A DNA stretch of 64,000 nucleotides from Cohnella fermenti (GTDB lineage Bacteria; Bacillota; Bacilli; Paenibacillales; Paenibacillaceae): NCBI RefSeq assembly GCF_004801405.1, contig NZ_SSOB01000004.1, positions 124,001 to 188,000 on the forward strand. Direction: 5' to 3'. The notes under the pieces are model-generated. The model saw only the letters and a list, made by a program, of their open reading frames with translations, was not told the origin of the DNA and ran no database searches. The translations under genes and the position numbers were made by a program. This document shows positions 54,701-61,309 of this stretch, one piece after another (position 1 is the stretch's first letter; each line of letters begins with the position of its first letter).

Positions 54701-56911
54701 GCGACGGCTATCGACTATATTCAGTCGGGCGGGATTCGGAGTGTCGCGGACGCAATTGTCTATATGTGCAATGCCGGCGTTACGCTGCTCGATATGACGA
54801 AGACGATCCAATCGTATTATGGAGAAACGCCGGTCAGACTGGGGAGCGCCTTGATCGAATCGGATCTGTTCCAGCTTCCGGTCATTCTGCAGAGCATTGA
54901 CTCCGTATTTACCGACTCGACGGACTCGCTTGTTGCGATAATGACGTCGAACGGCTATACCGACTACGGCGACATGGTCGATAACCTTCGTCTTGCCGGC
55001 ATTCGGATAGAGGAGATCGCGCGCGCGATGAAGCTGAGGTTCGGGGTGGAGCAATCCGAGCTGCGCCTCTTGCTCGAGAGGCACAATGCATACGACGAGA
55101 GCGCAATCGAGCAGGCGCTGGAAGCGGCTTATTCTGCCGAGAGGGAGAACGAGCGTCTGGCTACGGCGATGATGAAGGAAGTCATGACTCTGAACGACAT
55201 TCAGACGGCGGAAGGCGCCATAGCGTTCATGAAGAACGCGGGGACTTCGCTAAGCAACATCGTGACTTATCTGAAGGAGCAGTACGGACTTACCGCTCCC
55301 GAGGCGACGACGATGCTGAAGCCGTACTATCGGCTCATCGAGATCGGGTTGGCAACGACCGAAGTGTATTTGGCCAACGGCAATCTGAAGTATATCTCCG
55401 GCATGATGGACCCGCTGGACGTGTCCGATTCGCCGATCAGCCTGGCCCGGTTCATGTACAAGAAATTCATCATGAGCGATATCATCGCCGCCTTGAAGTG
55501 GTTCTACGGGCTGGACGCCCAGCAGACGCTGCAAGCCTTCGCGGGTACGGACATTCCGAAGGACGAGTATACGAAGGCGGTCGTGGCGTATTACGGCGAT
55601 GACGTGCTATTCGACTACCTGGCCTCGCTGAAGGCGGGCGGAGCGACTTCGGGAGCCATCGCCACCGAGTTGGACAATCGGAAGCTGCTGGAGACGGTCA
55701 ACATCGTCTATCTGGCGAACTTGCTCAAGTCGCTCGGCTACGATCTCGAGTCGATTCTGAGTACGTCGTTCCACTACTTCTCGTCCGGCAAGGGGAGGCC
55801 TTCGACAGAAGAAGACCAAGCAGCGATGTTCGTCGCCCTCGGCTACACTCGTCCGCTCGACATTGTCGACGGACTTCGGAATTACGCAGGTTACGTGAAT
55901 AGCGCAGCCTACGCATTCCGTGTCTTCACGACGGTCCACCTTGCGCTGCCGAACGCTTCGATGAGCGAGATCGCGACCGCCATGAAGAAGCTGGGCTACG
56001 ACGGAACCGAGATTTTGAACGTGCTCGATCATTACGAGGTGCGCGACGACAGCATCGTTCCTTATCTGAAGTCGTTCGGCTACAACGCGCAAGATGCTTA
56101 TCTGTTCTTGAACGGCCGCACGTTGGAGAACAAAATTTACTGGATGGTGAAGAACGGATACGCTCTGTACGACTATCTCAAGTACTTGAATTACTCAAGC
56201 ACGAGCGCTATCTCCATCTTGCGGGCGAACGGCTTATCCGCGAACGAGATCGGCTATACGCTGGGCAGGTACTACGAGAATTCGTACTGGGTAGGGAAGT
56301 ACTTGTACGATGGCGGCGTCACGAATCTGAAGGACCTCGCAGGCGCCATGCTGGCCTCCGGAAGTTATCCGTCATGGGTAATCGACGATCTGCAAAGCCT
56401 CGGCTATTGGCCGCTCAAGGAGATTGCGCAATCGATGCTCGATTCGGAGATGCTGTCGCTTGTCGAGCTTGTCTACGCGCTTCGGTATGCGACCAACGAG
56501 GATCTGACGCAGACGTACCAAATCGTTCGGGAAGTATCGAAGCAGGAACAGAAGGAGTTCTACAATTCCTTGTCGGACGCCGAGCGCAAAATTCTCGGCA
56601 ACGACGAGATCGCTGTCCTCGTGACCTTGTCGGCCCTCCGCTCCGCCAATATCGGCGTGGAGAAGGCCGCGGAACAGATCCGATCGACGGAGCGGCTCGG
56701 CTTCGAGATGGGGGGCGTCCTGCTCACCGTGTCCGGATACGGCGTCGGCGATGTGCTCGAGGCGTTATGGAACGTATACCGCAACGAGATCGGCATTCTT
56801 ATTCTCAAGACGATGATCGGTCAGACGATCTCCAAGGTGCTGACGGAGCTGCAGGATTATTACAAGCTTGGCAACCTGGTCTACAAGATCGTCAAGAAGA
56901 CGACGAGCTGA
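42725..56911 (+). CDS. Giant 4,728-residue SLH surface protein with beta and alpha-helical repeat regions
   Basis: ATG 42725 follows GGAGGGAG by eight bases. Order of parts: signal peptide (about 1-38); three SLH domains (about 45-220); a beta-solenoid-like region of short repeats (about 230-450); a PEPT-rich linker (SPEPTTSPEPAESPEP); about 23 beta-sandwich repeats of 80-92 residues (about 500-2530), many with the signature GGxxYxVxAxLxEGxxYxLxxxKxGYDFG; one different Ig-like domain (about 2535-2620); then about 2,070 residues of amphipathic helical repeats of 35-40 residues with a GYxxxxI...Y.L consensus. No sorting signal or C-terminal anchor is present. The SLH domains place it on the wall with its helical part outward. 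Adhesion, scaffold or inter-cell contact are possible roles; none is shown. Confidence 0.93.
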   Translation: MRKIIKGRGSALWLKWLWIASLLAGLLEPIGARAGAAVSHLNDAALSDIAGHWAEEPMAEWASAGLIQGFADGTLRPDDIITRVQFIALVNRLFGLQGEEGAAAFGDVSAGAWFASDVNAAVQAGYVHGFPDRTFRPDKPLQRIEAVTMLTALVPTIADEAAGTLERFKDISEVPGYGRASLEAAVASGLLQGLPDGTVRPLKSMTRAEAVVLLDRIRQGADAVSGSGIVPGARVVTEAGTYGPSAGVFTVGGNLEVGASGTTLRNVVVKGDLTILPSVGEGDVYLHNVEVEGSTFIQGGGRNSVHIDNSVLGTVVIDKSGGLVRVVVDGATVIAQLDVQSDAGIESPQGMESGIAGITILSSGEVKLSGEFGHVEVRGGVKLTVAAGSVANLVVNEEVSGVRIELADGVHVERMTLRGATDVTGAGTIGTAIVDSADVAFENEPATKEVTEKGSSGSAAGGGVSTGPGSSPSPEPTTSPEPAESPEPTEPTESPEPADTAVEAAVSQASATGFRLALSVPVPALAATDILLRDSAGTAVAVGTPTTIDGGTAYRIPAVLTEGTTYTLAIFKPGYDFGAELTFAVPVTPPPIVSVNASPHGISSAGFSVTLDTSVPGLTSANFTLVNLLDNAPIALGQPSTEDGGSYTFSAALEEGQTYSLSIAKEGYDFGSAVAIYVEVHDPEIIAVQATITASAAEGFTVSLSPPIEGLTASDFAIIPNAGGEAVPASGAATNDEGASYVIEAALTEGVSYTIAIVLDGYSFGAALSLVIPVSYATVQATISQVSTAGFIVTLDQTVPELDALNFVLSRGASQVGIDMLSPVQTGRQYEVWSTLSKGETYALTLDKEGYAFAGGSVEWTVEPSRLQADIVWITHEAVKLRLSNGAVQLPFVAYSLEDEDGNSVAIGDIRTEDDGRSIVIQAGMAEAGNYHYRIDLDDDHYVEGTVAVQEAPVVTKYTTFEPSNSGITVYLDRPVPGLVLGDFLLTDTSDVAVAIDEASTADGGNSYYLRSADMQYKSLILAISHEGYDFGEPVNLIRTTLGPYYAGVGSNKFMAGLSPAVPGLTADNFRIVNADGQAVPILNVSWDSYQGYYVVQYDGPRGLPYTFSVVKSGYDFGESASIALESEYKIDDISGSGFTFILDPPTAINTVNGFEVRRSDGSLVRGVTATTADGGASYRVSANLTPGDYTLQVAAALSRTSFSFNVPAYATIAVDQVTDTGLRVSLDWSLDGLWAGSFAIVRADTEEGIWIQDATTEDGGRTYRLTADLPEGLYNVKLIGHLPEAGVDFAAGASVDAGAATVGQLSNSGFLLSFENAVAGLTPADLELRNGQNGLVGGVMLSTADGGLTYRVNVALVSNSDYTLTLSKSYVKFGSPIAFHVPYFVTGTIVELTPTGDMAIAFDPPMPQLENGWGIVFTDAGGNRIFPGTIEMTEGGRSFRLPFPNLAPGQTYSMGINVTGYEMTPVSFMLPAGYSVSQASSSGVTVEFAAPIPDLAKGQFVLRDSTGAEVKIGSAATTDDGSIYVLSAALVPGQYYTLQVKPALLYQQYQPITFAVMKEITAKISSLKQGSLKLTFSEKVKNLTSEQLVFRDAGGWPIASNEYYVGLTTADQGLTYQLNFSFPYAGNGNISIELIRPDFKLKAPVTFSIPKSGSIWLFGTFAGQIMFGINPNPDELTIDHVKLTDSKGKSVAASLRHEADEYYSLLGDFAAAETYYMSVAYPGYDYGDPLVIGVEIKSDAWIYAESQDGFKLKLFPGIPDLAPSDVIVTDEAGNRTAVQSLTSVDGGLNYQVKVPMSGKHSYSVSIIKSGYLVRLTQTLALVTRMTSIEHLSTGGLTLNLSSRTQLAASDIALLDDNGEAVAIRGFASWDGGYSYEITADLKTDRSYMLHIAKSGYYFGTPPAIFIKSVQTAFGGMAPGSNNAFVLQLSEPLPGLKASDFKLRRASDGSPLPVLVATTEDGGSTYVLEASFWGGESYTVVPFKDGYDFGNPVPVNVPVFASAALLEAGVSGFVVGLNPGVAGMDAGHFTVRNSVGDAIPVLGVTEEDAGERYRVQANLPGGETYEVTLSRSGYVFEPSLSFSLPTTIASEVLSASETGIRIGLTPGVSGLSKAAFVLKDSAGGIVAIEEASTNDGGNSYLLKTVLEGGKTYSLQLAAEGYDFGSMLSASVPIPISLSITDPNADGFVVALDAPVPGLTVSNIILQDGAGAAVAVSSVKTTDGGATYAVKAELTEGAAYSLIVVRSGYDFGRGTPVDVPLPPPEPPVAMTVTETYSDRFTLHLGESVRGLTAANLQITDELGQAVTPTDVNDRYDTGIDYWISMPIVSGKVYTVELIDSNRESEGPVEVYLELNAYPVLLAATRDGITLRLSSVGTIDLRLNDIAIYAEDGSEVAVTGLKQGQAAGTYTIQAYLAEGNEYRFELQDRKATVFDWQSNPNEILVPIKSTVTAERVNLNGFDLAFTTPVSGLSVTIYNGNSVFGSQPDSVVSTDGGRTYQVRFYFAYNSTYRVRIASDGYDLGEDINVTNVSLPPALLTAATDPGGRKVVLGFDMELSSVPADAPFSVKINNKWQSGVQAARVAGDSTKVELTWSASGAVITSDSTVQVAYTGIQRVQAVNTAYLVSFDALDVANVATTEGFVRSFPADQDAAPAAYGLHTTYGRTALETAKLLREAGFARWNYARAVKAEYDLDTAGFIALMSQMNVDASMMFEALIDVGGDGTFMDALSLMIAAGYTASDLAPLLRDRGYQSKEIGLRMKQAGVSASDVAGVLRDTFKASASSAAAVLKAVGYSLAEIGDTVQAAYKLTNGEAAQALKSAGYSASDTLAFIRERYAAGGTNSVLWLIGAGYTANEAGTALGANNPFADAAEAAVAFVGAELAPSDIYVLVRQLFGGNTAASAMLAAGIEASEVARAVQAGGETPAVAVSALLTAGVGVKPAATYIADAWGNTSAALASAMNGFAASGIGIVERASLLLGVYGADIGPAIAALNPAATAAERGAMMSTLVSAGYDRVAVTAYYLNSVYNGRRADALGLLVRSGVSIDESLSLIRSAVVASGAAFTLQDAVTVFRDSYDGYTADEVVKALMTTFAQAQEDGISAQAIAKEMTDANRWGKLDITRSLIARMGVTLAGWVELERSDAFSRYGCPCSISTIVNESRYLFSGATIEQIAAAMSQSELFTLDELIDGLIGSYQMSSSYADALPRLTATLKDSGYPFVDIAAAFDERGWSDWIMEFSRYGIAASEVVAYLKSISVSDADIVQRLEPYALGHIVLALRTELGKDEAEATALLTSRYDTEDVAYAVTFAYGGDPVTLWIKTLRSQNATAISVINTISARFSNYRDAAVVGPALIRGGYEVNEVMAGLLLYTKSNGNLQATVSLLKTLYSEEQVSISNLLSASGSETPESGITFLKNAGFGISSIARGLKEYYGLASGKASALLIARYPNDIGSVLNAIAWAYDASFGESVEEALAEQGITTVEEAIPYLGKRGFSFEETVGAVKDGFGLSAGEAASRFAALNQASVSVLLNTISVVYNQSPLVILYEWQAAGGTASFQEAVGLGYSAGISLSGLVVVARDYYKISSGSAFYALTESHRYSNSQITAAIASLYPTSEKMTVAESLQSKGLLTLGEAVPYLRTNRFELRDVVRVGRDYYGLSGADTAVVLDGTGFYTLRQIQNEVAAVYEVPLEQAVAESLIALGKTSFAEAIPTFWGMDYELPALASIAKLYYQLDEGAAVVALQQSGYFSLPDIVEAVTLEYGKPTDETISAMLTDGGYATFPDALPFLLNNQIELRNIIRAGRNHYGLTGAAVSAALVGTGFYTLSQVQTEVAYVYDQPLDQVIVESLGGLGIDSFDQAIPELWKKDLELFKIAKVAKGYYHLKASEAIYTLQQSGLYGLTNIITAVAGQFGKPTEETMAALLAGSGIDKLEDGVYLLQQMGYSVQDIVTAAKEQYGLSSGDSAIKLAELGVAGTEIIQWAVSSVYEQSAGATAIDYIQSGGIRSVADAIVYMCNAGVTLLDMTKTIQSYYGETPVRLGSALIESDLFQLPVILQSIDSVFTDSTDSLVAIMTSNGYTDYGDMVDNLRLAGIRIEEIARAMKLRFGVEQSELRLLLERHNAYDESAIEQALEAAYSAERENERLATAMMKEVMTLNDIQTAEGAIAFMKNAGTSLSNIVTYLKEQYGLTAPEATTMLKPYYRLIEIGLATTEVYLANGNLKYISGMMDPLDVSDSPISLARFMYKKFIMSDIIAALKWFYGLDAQQTLQAFAGTDIPKDEYTKAVVAYYGDDVLFDYLASLKAGGATSGAIATELDNRKLLETVNIVYLANLLKSLGYDLESILSTSFHYFSSGKGRPSTEEDQAAMFVALGYTRPLDIVDGLRNYAGYVNSAAYAFRVFTTVHLALPNASMSEIATAMKKLGYDGTEILNVLDHYEVRDDSIVPYLKSFGYNAQDAYLFLNGRTLENKIYWMVKNGYALYDYLKYLNYSSTSAISILRANGLSANEIGYTLGRYYENSYWVGKYLYDGGVTNLKDLAGAMLASGSYPSWVIDDLQSLGYWPLKEIAQSMLDSEMLSLVELVYALRYATNEDLTQTYQIVREVSKQEQKEFYNSLSDAERKILGNDEIAVLVTLSALRSANIGVEKAAEQIRSTERLGFEMGGVLLTVSGYGVGDVLEALWNVYRNEIGILILKTMIGQTISKVLTELQDYYKLGNLVYKIVKKTTS
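53590..54489 (+). repeat. Two 450-bp tandem units inside the giant gene
   Basis: A 150-residue block is repeated with exactly 450-bp spacing: for example GRDYYGLSG / GRNHYGLTG, GTGFYTLRQIQ / GTGFYTLSQVQ and LQQSGYFSLPDIVEAV / LQQSGLYGLTNIITAV. Each unit holds four helical sub-repeats, so the region grew by block duplication after the basic repeat had spread. Confidence 0.85.
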
Positions 56912-56928
56912 TCGATAACGACACGCGA

Positions 56929-56960
56929 AAGGGGCTGTCCTCCTCACGGGACAGCCCCTT
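56929..56960. terminator. Bidirectional terminator between giant gene and GH27 gene
   Basis: AAGGGGCTGTCC pairs perfectly with GGACAGCCCCTT around an 8-nt loop, 17 bases after the giant gene's stop and 24 bases from the converging GH27 gene. The A/T-flanked stem can serve both strands. Confidence 0.85.
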
Positions 56961-56984
56961 CGTATTGCGCCGCCGGCGGGCGTC

Positions 56985-58274
56985 TCAGCCGAGCTTAAAC
57001 AGCTTCGCTCCGTGCGGAGGGATCTGCGCGCCAAGCGAGCCGTCCGGGCCGAGCTCGCCCCAAGCCTCGCCGCTCCACAGCTCGACCGCCTGAACGCTGC
57101 CGTCCAGCTTCAGCGCTGCTCCGCCGACCGACACCTCGAGCTCCGCCTCGCCGGTGTTGAACAGCGCGACGTAGCGCTCTCCGCTCGCCGGATTCGCCGT
57201 CGCCCAGACGACGCGATCGCCTTCGCGCAAGACGAGGCGCGCGCCGTCCGTGTCCCGAAGCATCGCGAGCACCTCGCGATTGGTCAGCAGCGACAACGTC
57301 CATTCGTCATTGTCGCGCAATTCCCCGCCGAACATCAGCGGCGAGCGGAACAGCGACCACAGCGTCATCATCGTGACCTGCTCGTCCTTGGTGAAGCGGG
57401 TCCAGCGGTCGGAGCCGCCGCCGTCGACGGAGCGGATGCCGATGTGGCCGAGCGGCAGCATGTCGCAGTCCGGCCAGTTGCCCGGCTTCGCGCGGCCCTG
57501 CCAGCTCTCGCAGCGGTCGAACATGTCGAGCAGCAGCGACCAATGGTCCCAGAAGTCGTCCGTCATTCGCCACATGTTGGCGAGCCCGGCCAGCTCGTCG
57601 GCGTATTGTACCGGAGCGGGGCCGGGGGACAGGCTGAGCACCATCGGCCGGCCGCACTTGTCGATGGCGCGGCGGATCAGCTCGATCTCCGGCAGATGGG
57701 TGTCGTACAGCCGGGACGCGGCGATGTCGTCCACCTTCACGAAGTCGACGCCCCACTGCGCGTACAGCTCGAACAGGGAATCGTAGTACGCCTGCGCGCC
57801 TTCCGCGGAGGCGTCGACGCCGTACATGTCCGTGTTCCAGGGGCAGATGGAATTCGGGTGGGCGATGTCGCGGGCGGTTGCCAACGAGCCCTTGAGCGCG
57901 GTCGCGGCGTGGGCGGCCTGCCGCGGGATGCCGCGCATGATATGGATGCCGAACTTGAGCCCCAGGCTGTGCACATAGTCGGCGAGCGGCTTGAAGCCGA
58001 CTCCTCCGGCGGCAGACGGGAAGCGGTTAACGGCCGGCATCAGGCGGGAATATTCGTCCATCTCGAGCGGGACGAACTTCCGGTAGTGCGACGAGACGGC
58101 GCCCGGCTCGTACCATTGGATGTCGACGACGACGTATTCCCAGCCGAAGTCCTTGAGGTGTTCGGCCATGTATTCGGCATTGCCGCGAATCTCGGCTTCG
58201 GTGACGGCGGCGCCGTAGCAGTCCCAACTGTTCCAGCCAAGCGGCGGCGTCGGAGCCGCGAGAAGATGACTCAT
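56985..58274 (-). CDS. Glycoside hydrolase family 27 alpha-galactosidase-like enzyme
   Basis: ATG 58274 (AAGGAG about 12 bases upstream) gives 429 residues starting just before the family motif PPLGWNSWDCYG. The nucleophile is expected at D182 in DFVKVDD, and the acid/base in MTDDFWD (D239/D240). A C-terminal beta-sandwich of about 80 residues closes the protein. There is no signal peptide, so it should act in the cytoplasm on imported galactosides. The exact substrate (alpha-galactose or beta-L-arabinopyranose) cannot be settled. Confidence 0.92.
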   Translation of the reverse strand: MSHLLAAPTPPLGWNSWDCYGAAVTEAEIRGNAEYMAEHLKDFGWEYVVVDIQWYEPGAVSSHYRKFVPLEMDEYSRLMPAVNRFPSAAGGVGFKPLADYVHSLGLKFGIHIMRGIPRQAAHAATALKGSLATARDIAHPNSICPWNTDMYGVDASAEGAQAYYDSLFELYAQWGVDFVKVDDIAASRLYDTHLPEIELIRRAIDKCGRPMVLSLSPGPAPVQYADELAGLANMWRMTDDFWDHWSLLLDMFDRCESWQGRAKPGNWPDCDMLPLGHIGIRSVDGGGSDRWTRFTKDEQVTMMTLWSLFRSPLMFGGELRDNDEWTLSLLTNREVLAMLRDTDGARLVLREGDRVVWATANPASGERYVALFNTGEAELEVSVGGAALKLDGSVQAVELWSGEAWGELGPDGSLGAQIPPHGAKLFKLG

Positions 58275-58424
58275 GATAGGGGATCTCTCCTTATTCGCAT
58301 AATTAGTAATGAGAATAAATTGCGGTATCCCACTTATCATAATCCTTGAACTACCGTTCATCCACCGTAATATCGTTTGCCATACAGCACAAAATTGCTT
58401 TTCGACAACCTATCCGTTCGCCTG

Positions 58425-58772
58425 TCAGCGGCCAAGCGCCACGAAGGCGGCCAGCGCCAGGAACACGATATTGATGCCGATGTCCTTGTACTCTTGACGC
58501 CGGATATGCAGCAAGGCTCCGAGCAGCGCGATGGCGGCGAGACAGGCGGCGGCTATCGGAGTCAAGGTCGGGGCAATGCCCGTCGCTTGGGGGACGATTG
58601 TCCCGACCGCCCCGAGCAGCTCGGCCAGCCCGATGAAGATGACGAGCCTCTGCGGAACTTCTCTTGCCCACGGCCAGGAGGCACGGGCTCGTTCGACCTG
58701 TACCTTCATCCATCCGGAGTAAAGAAATCCGACGGCGAGCAGCCCTTGGGCGATCCATAAAACGATGTTCAT
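58425..58772 (-). CDS. DoxX-family membrane protein
   Basis: ATG 58772 follows AAGGAGG ten bases upstream. The 115-residue product has four membrane segments and the DoxX-type start ...AQGLLAVGFLYSGWMKV. DoxX proteins are linked to quinone and thiol redox stress in several bacteria. It is divergent from an HxlR regulator gene with a palindrome between them, so it is probably the regulator's target. Confidence 0.88.
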   Translation of the reverse strand: MNIVLWIAQGLLAVGFLYSGWMKVQVERARASWPWAREVPQRLVIFIGLAELLGAVGTIVPQATGIAPTLTPIAAACLAAIALLGALLHIRRQEYKDIGINIVFLALAAFVALGR

Positions 58773-58886
58773 GCGAATGCTTCCTCCTTGATCCTGTCGT
58801 TTATCGATTGTCTCGAATATACCGATAGATGCATAATAATCGATAGGAAGTCGGCGAGGAAGAAGCCACTTCAACGAAACATAGGC

Positions 58887-58896
58887 ACTTTAAAGT
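58887..58896. promoter_or_regulatory. Palindromic operator candidate between doxX-like and hxlR-like genes
   Basis: ACTTTAAAGT is a perfect 10-bp palindrome (extended GCACTTTAAAGTAAC) in the 159-bp divergent control region. HxlR regulators bind such short AT-rich dyads. Confidence 0.5.
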
Positions 58897-58931
58897 AACT
58901 ATTCGCGACAATTCCGGGGGGAGGCAGGCGC

Positions 58932-59300
58932 GTGGCCAATTACTGCAAGTTCGAGAAAGCGCTGGAGATCTTCACGGGGAAGTGGAAGCCGGTTATTCTG
59001 CTGCGGCTGTTCGCGAACGGAACGATGAGGTTCGGCGAGCTGCAGAAGGCGATTCCTGACATTACGCAGAAGATGCTGACCCAACAATTAAGGGAGCTGG
59101 TGCATAACGATATCGTTCACCGCGAGGTGTATCCCGAAGTGCCTCCGAAGGTCGAGTATTCGATTACGGAATACGGCAAGGGGATGGCGAACGTGCTGCA
59201 GGTGTTGAACGATTGGGGCGAGTCCCATATGGCGCATATGGACGATTTATACGGAGAAGGGCGCAAGGAAGAGGGCGCTCCCGCTCAGCGCCCTTCCTAG
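58932..59300 (+). CDS. HxlR-family transcriptional regulator (second)
   Basis: GTG 58932 has GGGGGGAGG upstream. The 122-residue product starts ANYCKFEKALEIFTGKWKPVILL, with the redox-type cysteine near residue 5, and has the wing region PPKVEYSITEYGKG. It probably senses electrophiles or diamide-type stress and controls the divergent DoxX gene. The end overlaps the AraC gene's end by four bases on the opposite strand. Confidence 0.92.
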   Translation: MANYCKFEKALEIFTGKWKPVILLRLFANGTMRFGELQKAIPDITQKMLTQQLRELVHNDIVHREVYPEVPPKVEYSITEYGKGMANVLQVLNDWGESHMAHMDDLYGEGRKEEGAPAQRPS

Positions 59301-60193
59301 TCGAAGAACAGCCGCCGGTAAGGCAGACGGTTGGCTCCGGAAGCCCGGAACGAGCCGGGGGTCTGCCCGGTCAGCTTCCGGAATATCTTGATAAAGTAGC
59401 TTCCGGTCGAATAGCCGACGACCGCGGCGATCCGGTCGAGCGGCCAGTCGGTGTCCTGCAGCAGCTCCATGGCCCGTTCGATCCGGATGCGCATCAGGTA
59501 GTCGTTCGGCGTCATTCCGGTATGGCGGGCGAACGTGCGCAGGAAGTGGTACTTGGACACGCCGAGCCTCCGGGCGAGCTGCTCTTGGTCCGACATGTCG
59601 GCATAGCGGCTCTTCATGTAGGCGACGGCTTGCTTCACGCTGTCCGGCCAAGCCGACTGGCGGGACCCCGGAGCGGCGGAGAAGCGGCCAAGTGCCATAG
59701 CGAACTGGTAGACGAAGGAGGAAGCGGCGTACGGGTCGGCGATGCGCCCGGCTTGCGCATCCTTCACGAGGCGGGCGAGCAGCTCGATCGGCTCGCTGTC
59801 CGCCGGCAGGGAAGCGATCTCCCCGAGCTTCGCCTTCGCGTCCTGCCAGACGGGGAGGACGAGGCGCGGGTTCATCAGGATAAAGAGGAACTCCCAATGG
59901 TCCCTGTCCTCGGGCAAGTAGTAGCGATGGCGGCCGGGAATCTCGACCAGCAGCGCTTGCCCTTCCTCGATGCGGCGGAAGCGCCCTTCGATCTCGGCAG
60001 CCCCGCCGCCGGACAGCGTGTATTGGAATAGCAGCAGGGGACCGTCGTTCCTTGTCATTCCGTCCCAATTGTAGGAGGAGCTCGCTTCGCGTTCGTGCCC
60101 GACGGCGAACAGCCCGCACAGCGGCAGCTCCGCCGATTCCCCGAACCGGAAGCCGTACGTGCCGAAGTCGCGTTTATCCGTCCTTTGTTCCAT
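59297..60193 (-). CDS. AraC-family transcriptional regulator
   Basis: ATG 60193 gives 298 residues, a normal size; ATG 60241 would add 16 residues and has no better ribosome binding site. The N-terminal half is a cupin-like sensor domain (GGGAAEIEGRFRRIEEGQALLVEIPGRH). The C-terminal 100 residues hold two helix-turn-helix motifs (QEQLARRLGVSKYHFLRTFARHTG and DRIAAVVGYSTGSYFIKIFRKLTG). Such regulators usually respond to sugars or related small molecules. The nearest target could be the GH27 gene or genes outside the window. Confidence 0.9.
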   Translation of the reverse strand: MEQRTDKRDFGTYGFRFGESAELPLCGLFAVGHEREASSSYNWDGMTRNDGPLLLFQYTLSGGGAAEIEGRFRRIEEGQALLVEIPGRHRYYLPEDRDHWEFLFILMNPRLVLPVWQDAKAKLGEIASLPADSEPIELLARLVKDAQAGRIADPYAASSFVYQFAMALGRFSAAPGSRQSAWPDSVKQAVAYMKSRYADMSDQEQLARRLGVSKYHFLRTFARHTGMTPNDYLMRIRIERAMELLQDTDWPLDRIAAVVGYSTGSYFIKIFRKLTGQTPGSFRASGANRLPYRRLFFD

Positions 60194-60378
60194 GCTGCTC
60201 GATGGCTCCCTTTTTCCCCCCGTATGGGTTGTCTCCTTCATGTTACGCGTTCCCGGGCTGAGACGCCAGCGCCGAAGCGAGAGAAATTTGCGCCGAAGGT
60301 GTTTGAACATTCTCGAATCGGGCCAAGAGAATTCTGAGAAGATCAAGAATTTACCAATGCGAACGGAGGGCGTCATTC

Positions 60379-61167
60379 ATGAGAAAATTTATTGCGTTGT
60401 TCACGGTGCTGGGGATGCTGATCGGGCTGGTCGGATTTACGTCTTCCGCGGGGGCCGCGACACAGGAGACGGTGCCGGTGCATCTCAAAGTCGGCAAGTT
60501 CTACATTCTCTACACGAAGTACGGGGCGCCGATCGCGGACGACAAGGAACGGATTCTTATTCCGCTTCGCATGATCGAGGGCCTTCTGGGCGGTCAGGTG
60601 AACTACGTCAACAAGACGAAGACGGCGACGGTCCAATGGCTGGATCACGAGTTCGAATTGACGATTGCCTCCCGGACGGCCAAGGTCGACGGCGTGACGG
60701 TGATGATGGACACGGTGCCGATTCTGAAGAACGGGGCGATGTTCCTGCCGGTTCGGCTGTTCCTGGAGCCGCTGGGCATCAACTACTCATGGGATCAGGG
60801 GAACAAGCTGCTCAGCTTCAACGATGAGAGGGTAATTGTCGGCAAGCCGTTCAAGCTGTTTGACGGGCAAGACGGCAACGCGGACGGAACGGATAACAAG
60901 CTGATCTTGGACTCGTATAAGCTCGTCCGCTCGCAGACGGGATTGAAGGTGACCCTGCACGCGAAGAATCTGTCGGGCACGGCGATCCCGGAAGGAACGG
61001 CGGATATTAACCCGCTCTCCTACTTCGCGGACGGTTCGTTCTCGGTCGATTCCTACTCTCGCCCCACAAGCGCGCCGATCGGAGAGATCGCCGCCTATGG
61101 CTCGACCGAGATCACGCGGGCTTATGCCAGCAGCCTCGAATATTTGATCGCGGTGGCAAGAATTTAA
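60379..61167 (+). CDS. Secreted protein with copper amine oxidase-like N-terminal domain
   Basis: ATG 60379 follows ACGGAGGG. The 262-residue product has a signal peptide (cut near SAGAA) and a tandem beta unit of the Cu_amine_oxidN1 type (RILIPLRMIEGLLGGQVNYVNKTKTATV and AMFLPVRLFLEPLGINYSWDQGNKLLSF), common in secreted Firmicute proteins. A C-terminal beta domain of about 110 residues is not recognised. The function is unknown; despite the family name these proteins are not oxidases. Confidence 0.88.
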   Translation: MRKFIALFTVLGMLIGLVGFTSSAGAATQETVPVHLKVGKFYILYTKYGAPIADDKERILIPLRMIEGLLGGQVNYVNKTKTATVQWLDHEFELTIASRTAKVDGVTVMMDTVPILKNGAMFLPVRLFLEPLGINYSWDQGNKLLSFNDERVIVGKPFKLFDGQDGNADGTDNKLILDSYKLVRSQTGLKVTLHAKNLSGTAIPEGTADINPLSYFADGSFSVDSYSRPTSAPIGEIAAYGSTEITRAYASSLEYLIAVARI

Positions 61168-61198
61168 TTTGCTATTGGCTCGGCGCAAGGAGCATAGA

Positions 61199-61240
61199 AG
61201 AGGCGAAGCGCACGCGGATACGGCGCTCTCGCCTCTTTTT
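61199..61240 (+). terminator. Rho-independent terminator
   Basis: AGAGGCGAAGCGC pairs with GCGCT-C-TCGCCTCT (13 bp with one bulge), followed by TTTTT. It lies 31 bases after the stop. Confidence 0.88.
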
Positions 61241-61309
61241 CTTGGGGGGCCGGATGCCCGAACGCCCGAACGCCCGAACCCCCGGATGCCTGTGGCTGCT
61301 GAGCACTGT

